The notes under the pieces were generated by a model that had not been told where the DNA came from, searched no databases, and saw nothing but the letters and a program-made list of their open reading frames with translations. Of a stretch of 64,000 nt of DNA, positions 17,875 to 25,698 are shown one piece after another. The first letter of the stretch is position 1. Each line of letters opens with the position of its first letter. The stretch is from contig JADFDJ010000002.1 of assembly GCA_018262895.1 (NCBI GenBank), positions 1-64,000 of the forward strand, read 5' to 3'. The translations under genes were made by a program, and so were the position numbers. This DNA comes from Methanomassiliicoccus sp. GTDB lineage: Archaea > Thermoplasmatota > Thermoplasmata > Methanomassiliicoccales > Methanomassiliicoccaceae.

Positions 17875-18727
17875 GACCTCGTTCCTGAGGTACATTCTGA
17901 AACTATCCAGGTTCCGGTTCTGGATATACACAGGCGGACCGTTCGTGGTGGGATATGCCCTCGGGGCTCCGGAGCTGGAGGCGTTCTTCGCTCTGGACTA
18001 CTACGTGTACCTGCTGTACTTCTTCCTGCCAGCCAACATATTCATCTACGGTGTCAACGACTACTGGGACGAGGACACTGACAAACTGAACAGGAAGAAG
18101 GACGAGAGGGAGCTGCGGGTCACCGATAGCGATAAGAGGAGGCTCATATGGATCCTGTGGGCGACCGTTGGCGTGAGCGCCGTCCTCATGGTGTTCCAGG
18201 ACAACGTCGAGCGCATCCTGTTCCTCATATTCCTCTCGCTATCGTACTTCTACAGCGCCAAGCCCCTTAGGTTCAAGGCCGTCCCCATCCTGGACTTCAG
18301 CTCCAACATGCTGTACATAATGCCGGGGATCTTCGCGTACTACCTGGCGGGAGGGCAGCTGCCCCCGCTGCTGCTGGTCCTGGCCGGGTACTTCCATATC
18401 GCGGCCATGCACCTGTTCTCGGCGGTCCCGGACATAGAGTGCGACAAGAAGGCCGGCATCAGGACCACCGCCGTGGTCCTGGGGGAGAGGCGCTCCCTGA
18501 TGCTGGTCGCGGCCTTCTGGACGGTATTCTCCGCTCTGGTGATCTACCTCACCGGTCTCCATCCCCTCTCCGTGCTGGTCCTGTTGTTCCCGGCCTTCCC
18601 CCTGGCCCTACTGTTCGATCGCAGGAGGGACATCAACAAGCTGTACTGGCGCCTACCGTATGTCAACAACCTCCTCGGCGGCCTGTTGTTCTCTGCAGTG
18701 GTCTTAGGTCTCGCCTTCCAGAGCTGA
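17864..18727 (+). CDS. UbiA-family prenyltransferase, lycopene elongase-like
   Basis: A 287-residue integral membrane prenyltransferase with about eight hydrophobic helices. The two metal-diphosphate motifs are VNDYWDEDTDKLN (N-D-x2-D-x3-D) and PDIECDKKAGIRTT (D-x3-D-x3-G). Placement behind crtI and crtB matches lycopene elongases (LyeJ/CrtEb), which add C5 units to lycopene ends to make C45/C50 carotenoids such as bacterioruberin precursors. It could instead be a lipid or quinone prenyltransferase, but the operon context favours carotenoids. No cyclase or CruF-like hydratase gene is in the window. Confidence 0.85.
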   Translation: MTSETSFLRYILKLSRFRFWIYTGGPFVVGYALGAPELEAFFALDYYVYLLYFFLPANIFIYGVNDYWDEDTDKLNRKKDERELRVTDSDKRRLIWILWATVGVSAVLMVFQDNVERILFLIFLSLSYFYSAKPLRFKAVPILDFSSNMLYIMPGIFAYYLAGGQLPPLLLVLAGYFHIAAMHLFSAVPDIECDKKAGIRTTAVVLGERRSLMLVAAFWTVFSALVIYLTGLHPLSVLVLLFPAFPLALLFDRRRDINKLYWRLPYVNNLLGGLLFSAVVLGLAFQS

Positions 18728-18786
18728 ACGGTCGGTTAACGGTCCAGAGGTGGCCTCGGTTCGGACCGAGCGGGATGGACCTGTTA

Positions 18787-19443
18787 TTAATTCTTGGACC
18801 CAGGAGCGGTCACCACGCTCACTGCAGGGGCCGCCACCGCCGCCCTCACCAGCTCGAAGGCGTAGGAGAGCATCTGCTCCCGGACCTCCTCGCTGGCCTG
18901 CCGCTTCTCCATGCGCTGGAGCATGCCGTCGACCATGGATGATGCGGCGAAGGCCAGCTTCTCAGGGTCGACGTCCGAGCGGATGGAGCCGTCACGGATA
19001 CCCTGCTTTATCACCGCTACCATGAGCCCGTTCGTGGCCGCCCCCGTCCTGGCCATCTCCTTCCCTCGCGGCCCGGAGCCTCCCAGGGGGCTCCTGAAGA
19101 CATTGTCGTGCAGCAGCCTCCGGTAGTCGGAGTGGGAGGACCAGAAGCGGATGTAAGCGCGGCCTATGGCCATGAGCTTGTCCAGGCCAGTCCTCGCCTC
19201 CTTTACCGCCTCCTCGTACATCTCCAGGGCTATGCGCATGCCGTCATTGGCCACCGCATAGAACAGCTCCTCCTTGTTGGAGAAGTACAGGTACACGCTG
19301 CCCTTGGCGATCTCCAGCCTGGCCGCGATCTCGTCCACGCTGGTGGACTCATATCCTTTCTGGAAGAAGAGCTCGCGGGCGGCGTCGATGATCTCCCTCT
19401 CCTTCCTCACCCGTTCCCTCTGCCTGCGCTCTGCCGTACCCAT
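18787..19443 (-). CDS. TetR family repressor
   Basis: 218 residues. The N-terminal helix-turn-helix (about 15-62) has the usual AARELFFQKGYESTSVDEIAARLEIAKGSVYLYFSNKEEL signature region, followed by a helical ligand domain. It is the third gene of a minus-strand operon behind two flavodoxin-like genes, whose promoter carries tandem 15-bp dyads of a size TetR dimers bind. Autorepression of the operon is the simplest reading, but is inferred. It is convergent with the carotenoid operon, so control of crt genes cannot be excluded. GGAG lies about 12 bases before the ATG. Confidence 0.92.
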   Translation of the reverse strand: MGTAERRQRERVRKEREIIDAARELFFQKGYESTSVDEIAARLEIAKGSVYLYFSNKEELFYAVANDGMRIALEMYEEAVKEARTGLDKLMAIGRAYIRFWSSHSDYRRLLHDNVFRSPLGGSGPRGKEMARTGAATNGLMVAVIKQGIRDGSIRSDVDPEKLAFAASSMVDGMLQRMEKRQASEEVREQMLSYAFELVRAAVAAPAVSVVTAPGSKN

Positions 19444-19481
19444 GTTATCGCTGGCTCCAAGACATCATCCGTCTTCCATCC

Positions 19482-19985
19482 TCACGATACTGTTAGACTT
19501 CCGCGCACCTCGGCGGCGAAGGCTCGGGCGCGCTCCAGGTCCTCCTCGCCGGGATGCCCTGCCCCGTGGGCCTCCCCGCTCATCTTGGCCCAGCGGCGCA
19601 CACGGCCGCGTGGATAGAGACGCAGGAGCTTGGGCATCCACCAGACCATGTTCCCCTGGCACTCGAACTCTCCCAGCAGCTCGCAGCCCGCGGCCGCACG
19701 GCGGCAGTTCGGTACCACGCTTTCGAACCCGTCCATGCTGGCCGGCATCCCATGGGTCAGGAACAGGGCGACCTTCTTGCCCCGCGCCCTCCCCAGGAAC
19801 CTCCTGGCCTTGCGAGGGGGACCCTCTGCTATCACTGGGAACCCGGCGAATATGAGGTCGTATCCGTCCAGCGGGCCCACGTCGGTCATGGCCATCATGA
19901 TGCTGTCCGGGAGCGCGGAATGTATGGCCTCGGCAACCCTGCGCGTGTTGCCCGAGCTGGACAGGTATGCCACCAAGGCCCTCAC
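19482..19985 (-). CDS. flavodoxin-like protein (paralogue 1)
   Basis: A 167-residue FMN-binding flavodoxin fold. The N-terminal phosphate loop is YLSSSGNTRRVAEAI, and the family's YDLIFAGFPV and LFLTHGMP tracts follow. The frame extends to 20057, but the true start is the GTG at 19985: its ribosome binding site GGTGA overlaps the stop of the upstream paralogue, and translation then begins with VRALVAYLSSSGNT, exactly aligned with that neighbour. The role is one- or two-electron transfer or flavin-dependent redox control. It is co-transcribed with paralogue 2 and the TetR repressor. The electron partner is unknown. Confidence 0.85.
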   Translation of the reverse strand: MRALVAYLSSSGNTRRVAEAIHSALPDSIMMAMTDVGPLDGYDLIFAGFPVIAEGPPRKARRFLGRARGKKVALFLTHGMPASMDGFESVVPNCRRAAAGCELLGEFECQGNMVWWMPKLLRLYPRGRVRRWAKMSGEAHGAGHPGEEDLERARAFAAEVRGSLTVS

Positions 19986-19989
19986 GGTC

Positions 19990-20493
19990 TCACCCGGAGG
20001 ACACCATGGCCACGATGCTGCGAGCGAACTCCCCGGCGCTGGCGACCTCAGAGGCATCGGGGTGGCCGATGGTGACGGCGCGCATCCTCCCGAACTCCTG
20101 CAGCTGGGGATCGGGGCTGCTGATCAGATGCTGCGCCACGCTCTCGGCGAGTTCTCCCTGGCAGTCGTAGACCCCCAGGACGCGGGCCTGGGCGAAGGGG
20201 GCCTGGCACTTTGCCATTATGCCCTTCAGCATGTCCGTCCCCGGGGGCATGGCATGGGTCACGAACAGCGCAACGTTCTTGCCCTTGGCGTTCCTTTCCA
20301 TGAAATCCTTCACCGCTGCCGGCGCGCCGAACTGGTGCACCGGGAACCCGACGAACGTCAGGTCGTAGGCGTCCAGGCTCTGCACCTCGCTCAGCTCCCG
20401 GAGGTCCTTGGGTCCGTCGATGTTCGCGTAGATCATGTCCGCGAGCTTCCTGGTGTTGCCGCTCAGCGACATGTAGGTTACCAATATCCTCAC
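19990..20493 (-). CDS. flavodoxin-like protein (paralogue 2)
   Basis: A 167-residue flavodoxin-fold protein and first gene of the operon. YMSLSGNTRKLADMIYANI is the FMN phosphate loop, and YDLTFVGFPVHQFGAPAAVKDFM, VALFVTHAMPPGTD and YDCQGEL align with the downstream paralogue, so the pair arose by duplication. The start is a GTG behind a near-perfect GAGGTGATGAT. The gene stops 4 bases before its paralogue's start. Flavodoxins of this type serve redox stress or electron supply. Repression by the co-encoded TetR through the operators at 20511-20543 is likely. Confidence 0.85.
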   Translation of the reverse strand: MRILVTYMSLSGNTRKLADMIYANIDGPKDLRELSEVQSLDAYDLTFVGFPVHQFGAPAAVKDFMERNAKGKNVALFVTHAMPPGTDMLKGIMAKCQAPFAQARVLGVYDCQGELAESVAQHLISSPDPQLQEFGRMRAVTIGHPDASEVASAGEFARSIVAMVSSG

Positions 20494-20510
20494 ATCATCA
20501 CCTCAATGTT

Positions 20511-20547
20511 ATGACTCTAAGTCATAATATGACTATCAATCATATAA
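20511..20547 (-). promoter_or_regulatory. tandem TetR-type operators and TATA box of the flavodoxin operon
   Basis: Two dyads lie 18 bases apart: ATGACTCTAAGTCAT (20511-20525, perfect 6-bp arms, 3-bp centre) and ATGACTATCAATCAT (20529-20543, one mismatch). A TATA box, TTATATG on the minus strand (20541-20547), overlaps the second dyad. A bound repressor would block both TBP and the transcription start. The 18-base period places two dimers on nearly the same face of the DNA. Confidence 0.65.
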
Positions 20548-20630
20548 CACTATCGCTCATCGAGGTTCGCATCATTATCGCTCATGCAAATCTCAGGCGT
20601 CATGGCGTTAAGCAGGAAGATGGTGTCAGG

Positions 20631-21518
20631 TCATCCTATCCTTATGATCCGCTCCCACCTGGTGATGGCGCTGCCGCCGAACAGCACCCTGCGCCCTTCC
20701 GCGGGGCCGGAGGTTTTCAGCCTTACTATATTGGGTGCGTCAAGGCTGGGTCCCTGCTCGATCTGCAGCAACCCTCCGTCCCACATCCCATGTTCCAGAA
20801 GGCAGTGGCCGAGCGCGGAGTTGCCGGACCCGGTGGCAGGGTCCTCCAGGTACCCGTACTTGGGAGCGAAGACCCTGGTGCGGTAACCTGACGCAGGGAG
20901 CGACGTCTCCTTGGAGAAGACGAGCACGATGTCCACCTCGTGGTCCCGGCAGAACGCTTCCAGCTCTCCCATGTCCGGCAGGGTCCGGAGGACCTCGTCC
21001 AGTCCCCTCAGGGGCACCAGCAGCGTGCGTAGGCCGGCATCCATGAGCTCCGTTCCCCCCTCCAGGCTGGCCTCTGGGACATCAAGGGCGGAGGACACCT
21101 CCTTGGCGGTCACGGTGCAGGGAAGGCGCTGCGGCTCCGGAGAGGATATGTACACCGCGTCCGACGCTTCGATATCGTCGATAACCGGCAGCGTCCCTCG
21201 CCTGGTCTCTATCATGACCACTTCCTTAGGGGACGGTCTGGGCCCGGCCCGGAGAAGGGTGTACATGCAGGCGATGGAGCCGTGACCGCAGAAATCGACC
21301 TCGCACTCCGAGGAGTAGTAGCGCAGCGTGTATGTCCCCGGCCCCCTGGGAGTACAGAACACCACCTCTCCGACGGTGCCCTTCTGGTCCCTGGCGATCG
21401 CCTGCATCTCCTCTGGCGTAAGCTCTTGGTCCTTCTCCAGCACGACGACCCCCGCGGGGTTGCCCTCGGCGATCCCCTCAGAGAAGGCATCTATCTTCTG
21501 GAATCGCACCTCCCTCAT
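20631..21518 (-). CDS. PhzF-family isomerase-like protein
   Basis: A 295-residue protein with the diaminopimelate-epimerase-like fold of PhzF. Family tracts are visible: an N-terminal VDAF-like FQKIDAFSEGIAEGNPAGVVVL, the FCGHGSIA turn, and PATGSGNSALGHCLLEHG, equal to the DPATGSA motif. The usual catalytic Glu in SExxF is replaced by the context GTVGEVVFC, where the Glu is kept. PhzF isomerises dihydro-hydroxyanthranilate in phenazine producers, but most archaeal homologues have unknown substrates. No phenazine genes are near. The gene stands alone with GGAGAGA before the ATG. Confidence 0.85.
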   Translation of the reverse strand: MREVRFQKIDAFSEGIAEGNPAGVVVLEKDQELTPEEMQAIARDQKGTVGEVVFCTPRGPGTYTLRYYSSECEVDFCGHGSIACMYTLLRAGPRPSPKEVVMIETRRGTLPVIDDIEASDAVYISSPEPQRLPCTVTAKEVSSALDVPEASLEGGTELMDAGLRTLLVPLRGLDEVLRTLPDMGELEAFCRDHEVDIVLVFSKETSLPASGYRTRVFAPKYGYLEDPATGSGNSALGHCLLEHGMWDGGLLQIEQGPSLDAPNIVRLKTSGPAEGRRVLFGGSAITRWERIIRIG

Positions 21519-22082
21519 TCTCTCCGTCCGATTCTAGATGGGGGCTCCCGATTTTTAATCCTTGACCCGGCGATCTTTCCGCGGTGGGCGGTCAGTGCTG
21601 CCCTCCACCTGCCTACCGGGGATGACCGTCATCAACGGGTGCGTACAGAGCTCTCGCGGTCCGCACGACCCACGGTAACCGTGGGTTGCTCTGCCATCGC
21701 GATCTTGGACGGACCATCGATCGGCTCGCACCGGGGGGCCGAGCTAGAAGAGGCGATCCATGACATCTTGGAGACCTTTTCGTCGACGTTCTCCGGAGAG
21801 GCTCGGGTCTCGATAGCTAAAGGCGTACCCTCGCCATCCCCCTCTCCGACCATGGACCCCCACGTTCCCTGGGATGGTTCTTTCAATGAGTGGTCCTGCC
21901 GTCTCGCCGTATAGAAGTTATTAACAAGCGGCCCTTTCCATTCTACACTGGCCGTTCCTTTCGGGCCGTCCAGAACATGGCCAGGCACCATCCAGATGAT
22001 CTTTTTTTATGCACGCAGAACAGGTTCCTCTATGTTTTTTGCAGCTAGGTTTTATTAAACATGAGCCTATTATCCTAACTGC
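21519..22082. other. intergenic region before the surface-protein leader
   Basis: About 560 bases without a supported gene. Open frames on both strands lack ribosome binding sites and resemble no known family. The only recognisable element is TTTTATTAAAC near 22051-22061, a TATA-like box about 25 bases before the first hairpin of the leader described next. Confidence 0.35.
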
Positions 22083-22342
22083 AAGGGACAAAGCGTCCCT
22101 TATCCTATCCCCGGCCCGCCGTCGGGCGAGCTGAGCTCAATGGATAGGTCCGGCGGCCGACAGGGGTCGATTTTTTGGCCCCCTACCGAGCGCCGATCCG
22201 CGTTTGAGCGAGAACCCCCCGAAAGGAGTGTGGAGCGCTTGAAAGACTATGAGACTAGCAACGCAGCCGACCATGGAGCGACCCCCCGCGGGCGCTCCCC
22301 AGGAGCCTGGTGCCCTAGGCCCTAGGCATATGGAAGTGAGCT
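22083..22342 (+). other. hairpin-rich leader upstream of the surface protein
   Basis: This 260-base stretch is dense in inverted repeats: AAGGGAC/GTCCCTT with a 5-base loop (22083-22101), GCCCG/CGGGC, GAGCT/AGCTC, AGGGG/CCCCT around a T-run, and GGAGCG/CGCTCC. The direct repeat CCTAGGCCCTAGG sits just before the start. A TATA-like box at about 22051 would begin the transcript here. It may be a structured 5' leader stabilising the mRNA of an abundant protein, or a separate non-coding RNA. It does not match SRP or RNase P RNA landmarks. Confidence 0.45.
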
Positions 22343-24523
22343 ATGAGCACGGTAATAGAGCCTGAATTGGGCAATAGGCCTCGCCGCCAGGGGCTGGCGC
22401 GGCGGATTGCCGGGAGAAAGTTGAAGATTTTTATATCGGTCCTTGTGATCGTGGGAATGGTCTTCGCACCCATCGTTTCCATGGTTTTGAACCAGAACGC
22501 CGCCCTTTCCGGATCGGAGGGGAATGACGGCACCACCATTGATGTGACCCAGACCGCGGCCACGGCCACGACCTCGAACGGACCTTTCTCTCTGAACACG
22601 GCCTCATCGAACCTGACGGTCGTCCAGAAGACCGGGCTCATAACCGTGTATGCGCAGACGTACTCGCTCACCGTCGACTATAGGACGGGCGGCTATGTCA
22701 CCTACAAGATCCAGCCCTACTTCACCACCGACTACATCGTCTACCGCCGGGTGAACCCCGCCGGTCCGGGCGACGGGACGGTGGACCAGTACAACAAGGC
22801 CATGGACTACGTGACCATGACCATCTCCAAGTGGGGCCGCTCCGGCAGCACCGTGTGGTTCCTGGAGTCCTGCAGCCAGTTCAGCCTGACCCAGAGCTTC
22901 ACGTTCTACAAGGACTACATGGAGCTGGACACCACCTACGCTCCTGGAACGTCCAAGGTCATGACCACTTACTTCGTGGGCGAGTACTCGGCCAAGGGGT
23001 CGATGTACAACCTGTACTCCGACGGCAAGAACCACCGCTACGTTCCCGGGTACCCTGAGAACTGGCCCCAGGCCAACGGCCTGGGAGGGTGGTACCCGTC
23101 CTACCTGATGTACGCTCCCGCGATGGACGTCCGGGTCCCCGGACGGCAGCTGGGCGTGGAGTGGGGCTTCTCCGACACCGAGGCATACATATCCTCACCG
23201 GTGTGGACCAAGGACATGGGCGGGGGCGGGGAATCGTTCATCGCTCTGAAGTATACCTCCCTGGACTGCAAGGTCCCGAGCATCGCCTCCGGGGCCCAGG
23301 AGACGTTCCACCAGTTCATACGCCCGTACAAGTACACCGACGGGCTGGCGCAGGGGCACGATGAGGGCTATGCGCAGTGGGTCTCGGCCAAGATCGTCAA
23401 GACCTGGGGCAGCCACAGCACCGACATCTTCCCCCTGACCTTCGGTAACATGAACAGCTGGGACAGCACCATCCGCAGCTACGTGGAGGGTTCCCAGATC
23501 ACGGTGGCCATGCAGTCCAAGAACACCGATCAGATCAACTGGAACTACAAGTCCGCGCAGCAGATGACCCCCACGTCCAAAGCCGTTCCCAGCGCCTGGG
23601 CGCTGTACGACTCGGCAGGTCACCCGTACAAGAACACCAACGGGTACTACGTGGCCAGCGCGGCCTCGTCGGCATACCGTAACTACCTCATCAACCAGGA
23701 CGATTACAATAGCTGGTGGTGGGGCTCGACCGGGGTGTTCTTCGACCAGTGCGACTCCATAAACGGGTACAACCAGCTGCTGAGCGACTACAACACCAAG
23801 CCCATGTTCGTGTACGATGGCTTCCTGAACCTGGCCAAGGAGGCCCGCGCCTCCGGGTACTGGAACTACATCATCATGAACTCCTACACCGCCCAGCTGC
23901 ACCTGTCCATGGTGTGCGACCTGACGCTGGTGGAGGGCTGGAAGGCCGTGCCGTCGTACAACACGGACTTCCGCTCCCACGTGATCAGCACCATGCTGTT
24001 CGTGAATAACATCCCCGAACAGTACCGCCCGCACATCGTGGTGTACCAGAACTACGTCGCCGGCACCGATCAGGCGGCGGTGTACTCCGCGGTCTTCGGC
24101 GCTGCCAGGTACGGGTTCTGCGTGGAGCTGCTGTCCTACTCCAGCTTCTCCAGCCAGATCCACAACCTGCAGATGGCGGAGAACATGTTCAAGGCCATGG
24201 GTGCGTCCCGTCACCAGGACCCCACCATCACCCCGGCCACGCTGGACACCGCCTCCGAGGGGACATCGCTGACCACCAACAAGCAGATGGTCGTCGTCAC
24301 CGGTTCCGGGTCACCTGTGATAAAGGAGACGGGCGTGTACAGCAAGTACATGCTGACGAACCTGTGGAGCGCCACCAAGTCCTTCACCCTGACCCTGCCC
24401 GCCGGCTCCTACGCAGCCTCGGGAGGGATCACCATCTCGAGCACGGTGAAGAACTCCGACGGGACGGTGAAGCTCACCGGGACCATCATCAAGGAGGCCA
24501 CGGGCACCATTACCAAGAAGTGA
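22343..24523 (+). CDS. large secreted/anchored surface protein with glycoside-hydrolase-like region
   Basis: 726 residues. A basic N-terminus is followed by one hydrophobic helix (about 30-52), so the protein is exported or anchored by its N-terminus. A Thr/Ala-rich spacer and a long extracellular part rich in aromatic residues, Ser and Thr follow. The segment around residues 463-530 (GVFFDQCDS, later LTLVEGW) resembles strand ends of a TIM-barrel glycoside hydrolase with Asp and Glu as possible catalytic acids; this is a weak recognition. Codon use is strongly biased to C-ending codons, as in highly expressed genes. It could be an S-layer or cell-wall protein or a secreted glycosidase. GGAAGTGA lies before the ATG. 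Confidence 0.7.
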   Translation: MSTVIEPELGNRPRRQGLARRIAGRKLKIFISVLVIVGMVFAPIVSMVLNQNAALSGSEGNDGTTIDVTQTAATATTSNGPFSLNTASSNLTVVQKTGLITVYAQTYSLTVDYRTGGYVTYKIQPYFTTDYIVYRRVNPAGPGDGTVDQYNKAMDYVTMTISKWGRSGSTVWFLESCSQFSLTQSFTFYKDYMELDTTYAPGTSKVMTTYFVGEYSAKGSMYNLYSDGKNHRYVPGYPENWPQANGLGGWYPSYLMYAPAMDVRVPGRQLGVEWGFSDTEAYISSPVWTKDMGGGGESFIALKYTSLDCKVPSIASGAQETFHQFIRPYKYTDGLAQGHDEGYAQWVSAKIVKTWGSHSTDIFPLTFGNMNSWDSTIRSYVEGSQITVAMQSKNTDQINWNYKSAQQMTPTSKAVPSAWALYDSAGHPYKNTNGYYVASAASSAYRNYLINQDDYNSWWWGSTGVFFDQCDSINGYNQLLSDYNTKPMFVYDGFLNLAKEARASGYWNYIIMNSYTAQLHLSMVCDLTLVEGWKAVPSYNTDFRSHVISTMLFVNNIPEQYRPHIVVYQNYVAGTDQAAVYSAVFGAARYGFCVELLSYSSFSSQIHNLQMAENMFKAMGASRHQDPTITPATLDTASEGTSLTTNKQMVVVTGSGSPVIKETGVYSKYMLTNLWSATKSFTLTLPAGSYAASGGITISSTVKNSDGTVKLTGTIIKEATGTITKK

Positions 24524-24540
24524 TGGACAGGAGCTCAAAC

Positions 24541-24570
24541 TTCTTCCCATTTCCTATCTTTTTGTTTTTA
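24541..24570 (+). terminator. T-rich terminator after the surface protein
   Basis: A pyrimidine tract with TTTTTG and TTTTTA runs begins about 17 bases after the TGA stop, fitting archaeal T-run termination. Confidence 0.5.
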
Positions 24571-24669
24571 TGGGGATACGTATTTTTACGCCGCGTTCGT
24601 TGGCATCATGTCCAGCCCTGAGGTGTCACACCGTGATCGACGCCGAGAGCGGGACGGGAGAGGCGTGGC

Positions 24670-24912
24670 ATGAAGATCGAGGTGCTGGTCATCGGGTGCG
24701 CCAAGTGCAAGCGCTTGGAGAGAAACATCCAGCAGGCGCTGCAGGAGCTGGGCATGGAGGAGGAGATCGAGCGAATTGAGGACATAGAGGAGATAAAGAG
24801 GCGCGGGACCATGCGCGTGCCGATACTCTACATAAACGGGGAGATGAAGGCCGTGGGCATGGTGCCCAGCGTGGAGGACATCAAGGCCATGCTCACCTCC
24901 GCTTCCGGATGA
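24670..24912 (+). CDS. small thioredoxin-like disulfide protein
   Basis: An 80-residue minimal thioredoxin/glutaredoxin-fold protein. The redox site is C10-A-K-C13, directly after the first strand (MKIEVLVIGCAKCKRL), and the cis-proline is in MRVPILYING. This matches the archaeal redox-active disulfide family (MTH895-like, TIGR00412), which reduces disulfides in the cytoplasm with electrons from a thioredoxin-reductase-like partner. GGGAGAGG precedes the ATG. It is convergent with the THUMP gene, with 18 bases between them. Confidence 0.9.
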   Translation: MKIEVLVIGCAKCKRLERNIQQALQELGMEEEIERIEDIEEIKRRGTMRVPILYINGEMKAVGMVPSVEDIKAMLTSASG

Positions 24913-24930
24913 CGCATCCTCTTTGACGGC

Positions 24931-25476
24931 TCAGATTATCTGGGTCAGGCCCACCTCGAGCCTCAGCTGGTTCACGTCGATGATCTGGTCCTTCTCCAGG
25001 AGCGATATCCCGGCCATCGGCCCCAGCACCTCCACGGCTATTATCTTCTGAGGGTGCCGGAGGTCCACCTTCCCCTTGAGGATGGGGTCCGTCAGGAGGA
25101 GCATCAGCTCCTCGGAGTGCTTGGGGTGATGACGCTTGTGCACATGCATCTTCCAGCTCTCATGGTCCCCAATGCCCTCGGCCGCCTCCTTCACCGCCTC
25201 GATCATGGCCTCCTCGGTCGCCTCCACCCAGGTGTCCACGGGCACCCAGTGGAAGGTGTGGTAGAGCATCTCGGGAGCGTCCATGAACTCTCTCCTGATG
25301 CTCTTTATCAGCTCCTTGGCGTCACCGTCCACCTGCACGCAGAACACACCGTTCACGCACGAATGCTCCATGTGCTCTATGGTGTAACCCGCCCCCTCTA
25401 TCCTATTCCTTACCTCCCTCTCCGCCGTTCCTGCCTGGTTGGGATGGAAGGTCACCAGTAGGTTGTATCTTTCCAT
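24931..25476 (-). CDS. THUMP domain protein (Tan1-like)
   Basis: 181 residues: an N-terminal alpha/beta region (MERYNLLVTFHPNQAGTAEREVRNRI) and a C-terminal THUMP domain with KMHVHKRHHPKHSEELM and the closing IAVEVLGPMAGISLL. This is the archaeal form of Tan1, the adaptor that presents tRNA to an acetyltransferase for N4-acetylcytidine formation. A catalytic domain is absent. The frame opens at a GTG at 25485, but the ATG at 25476 follows GGTGG and is preferred. An AT-rich promoter lies just upstream. The partner enzyme is not in the window. Confidence 0.85.
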   Translation of the reverse strand: MERYNLLVTFHPNQAGTAEREVRNRIEGAGYTIEHMEHSCVNGVFCVQVDGDAKELIKSIRREFMDAPEMLYHTFHWVPVDTWVEATEEAMIEAVKEAAEGIGDHESWKMHVHKRHHPKHSEELMLLLTDPILKGKVDLRHPQKIIAVEVLGPMAGISLLEKDQIIDVNQLRLEVGLTQII

Positions 25477-25698
25477 CTGGACCACCGAATTTTAATTTCG
25501 GCCGGCGGTTATTGATATTTTTGATACAGCTCCCGCTTTCTTACGAAGGATGAGTCATCTGGCATGCTCATGGCCCTGATGGCGAAGGATGCCTTAGTGA
25601 GCTTTGACGTTGCCATCTCGTTCGGGGTAGAGATTAACTCTGCGAAGCCCATCACCATGTGAGGCCGCTGGGTGACGGCCGCGAGAGGGGGCACACGA

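Noticed and set aside
21632-21991. 119-codon open frame on the minus strand between the PhzF-like and surface-protein genes
   Set aside because: No ribosome binding site or known family, and no codon bias like the neighbouring genes.
22083-22342. Hairpin-rich region considered as SRP or RNase P RNA
   Set aside because: The GGAAGGGAGCA-like helix-8 motif of SRP RNA and the conserved CR regions of RNase P RNA are absent.
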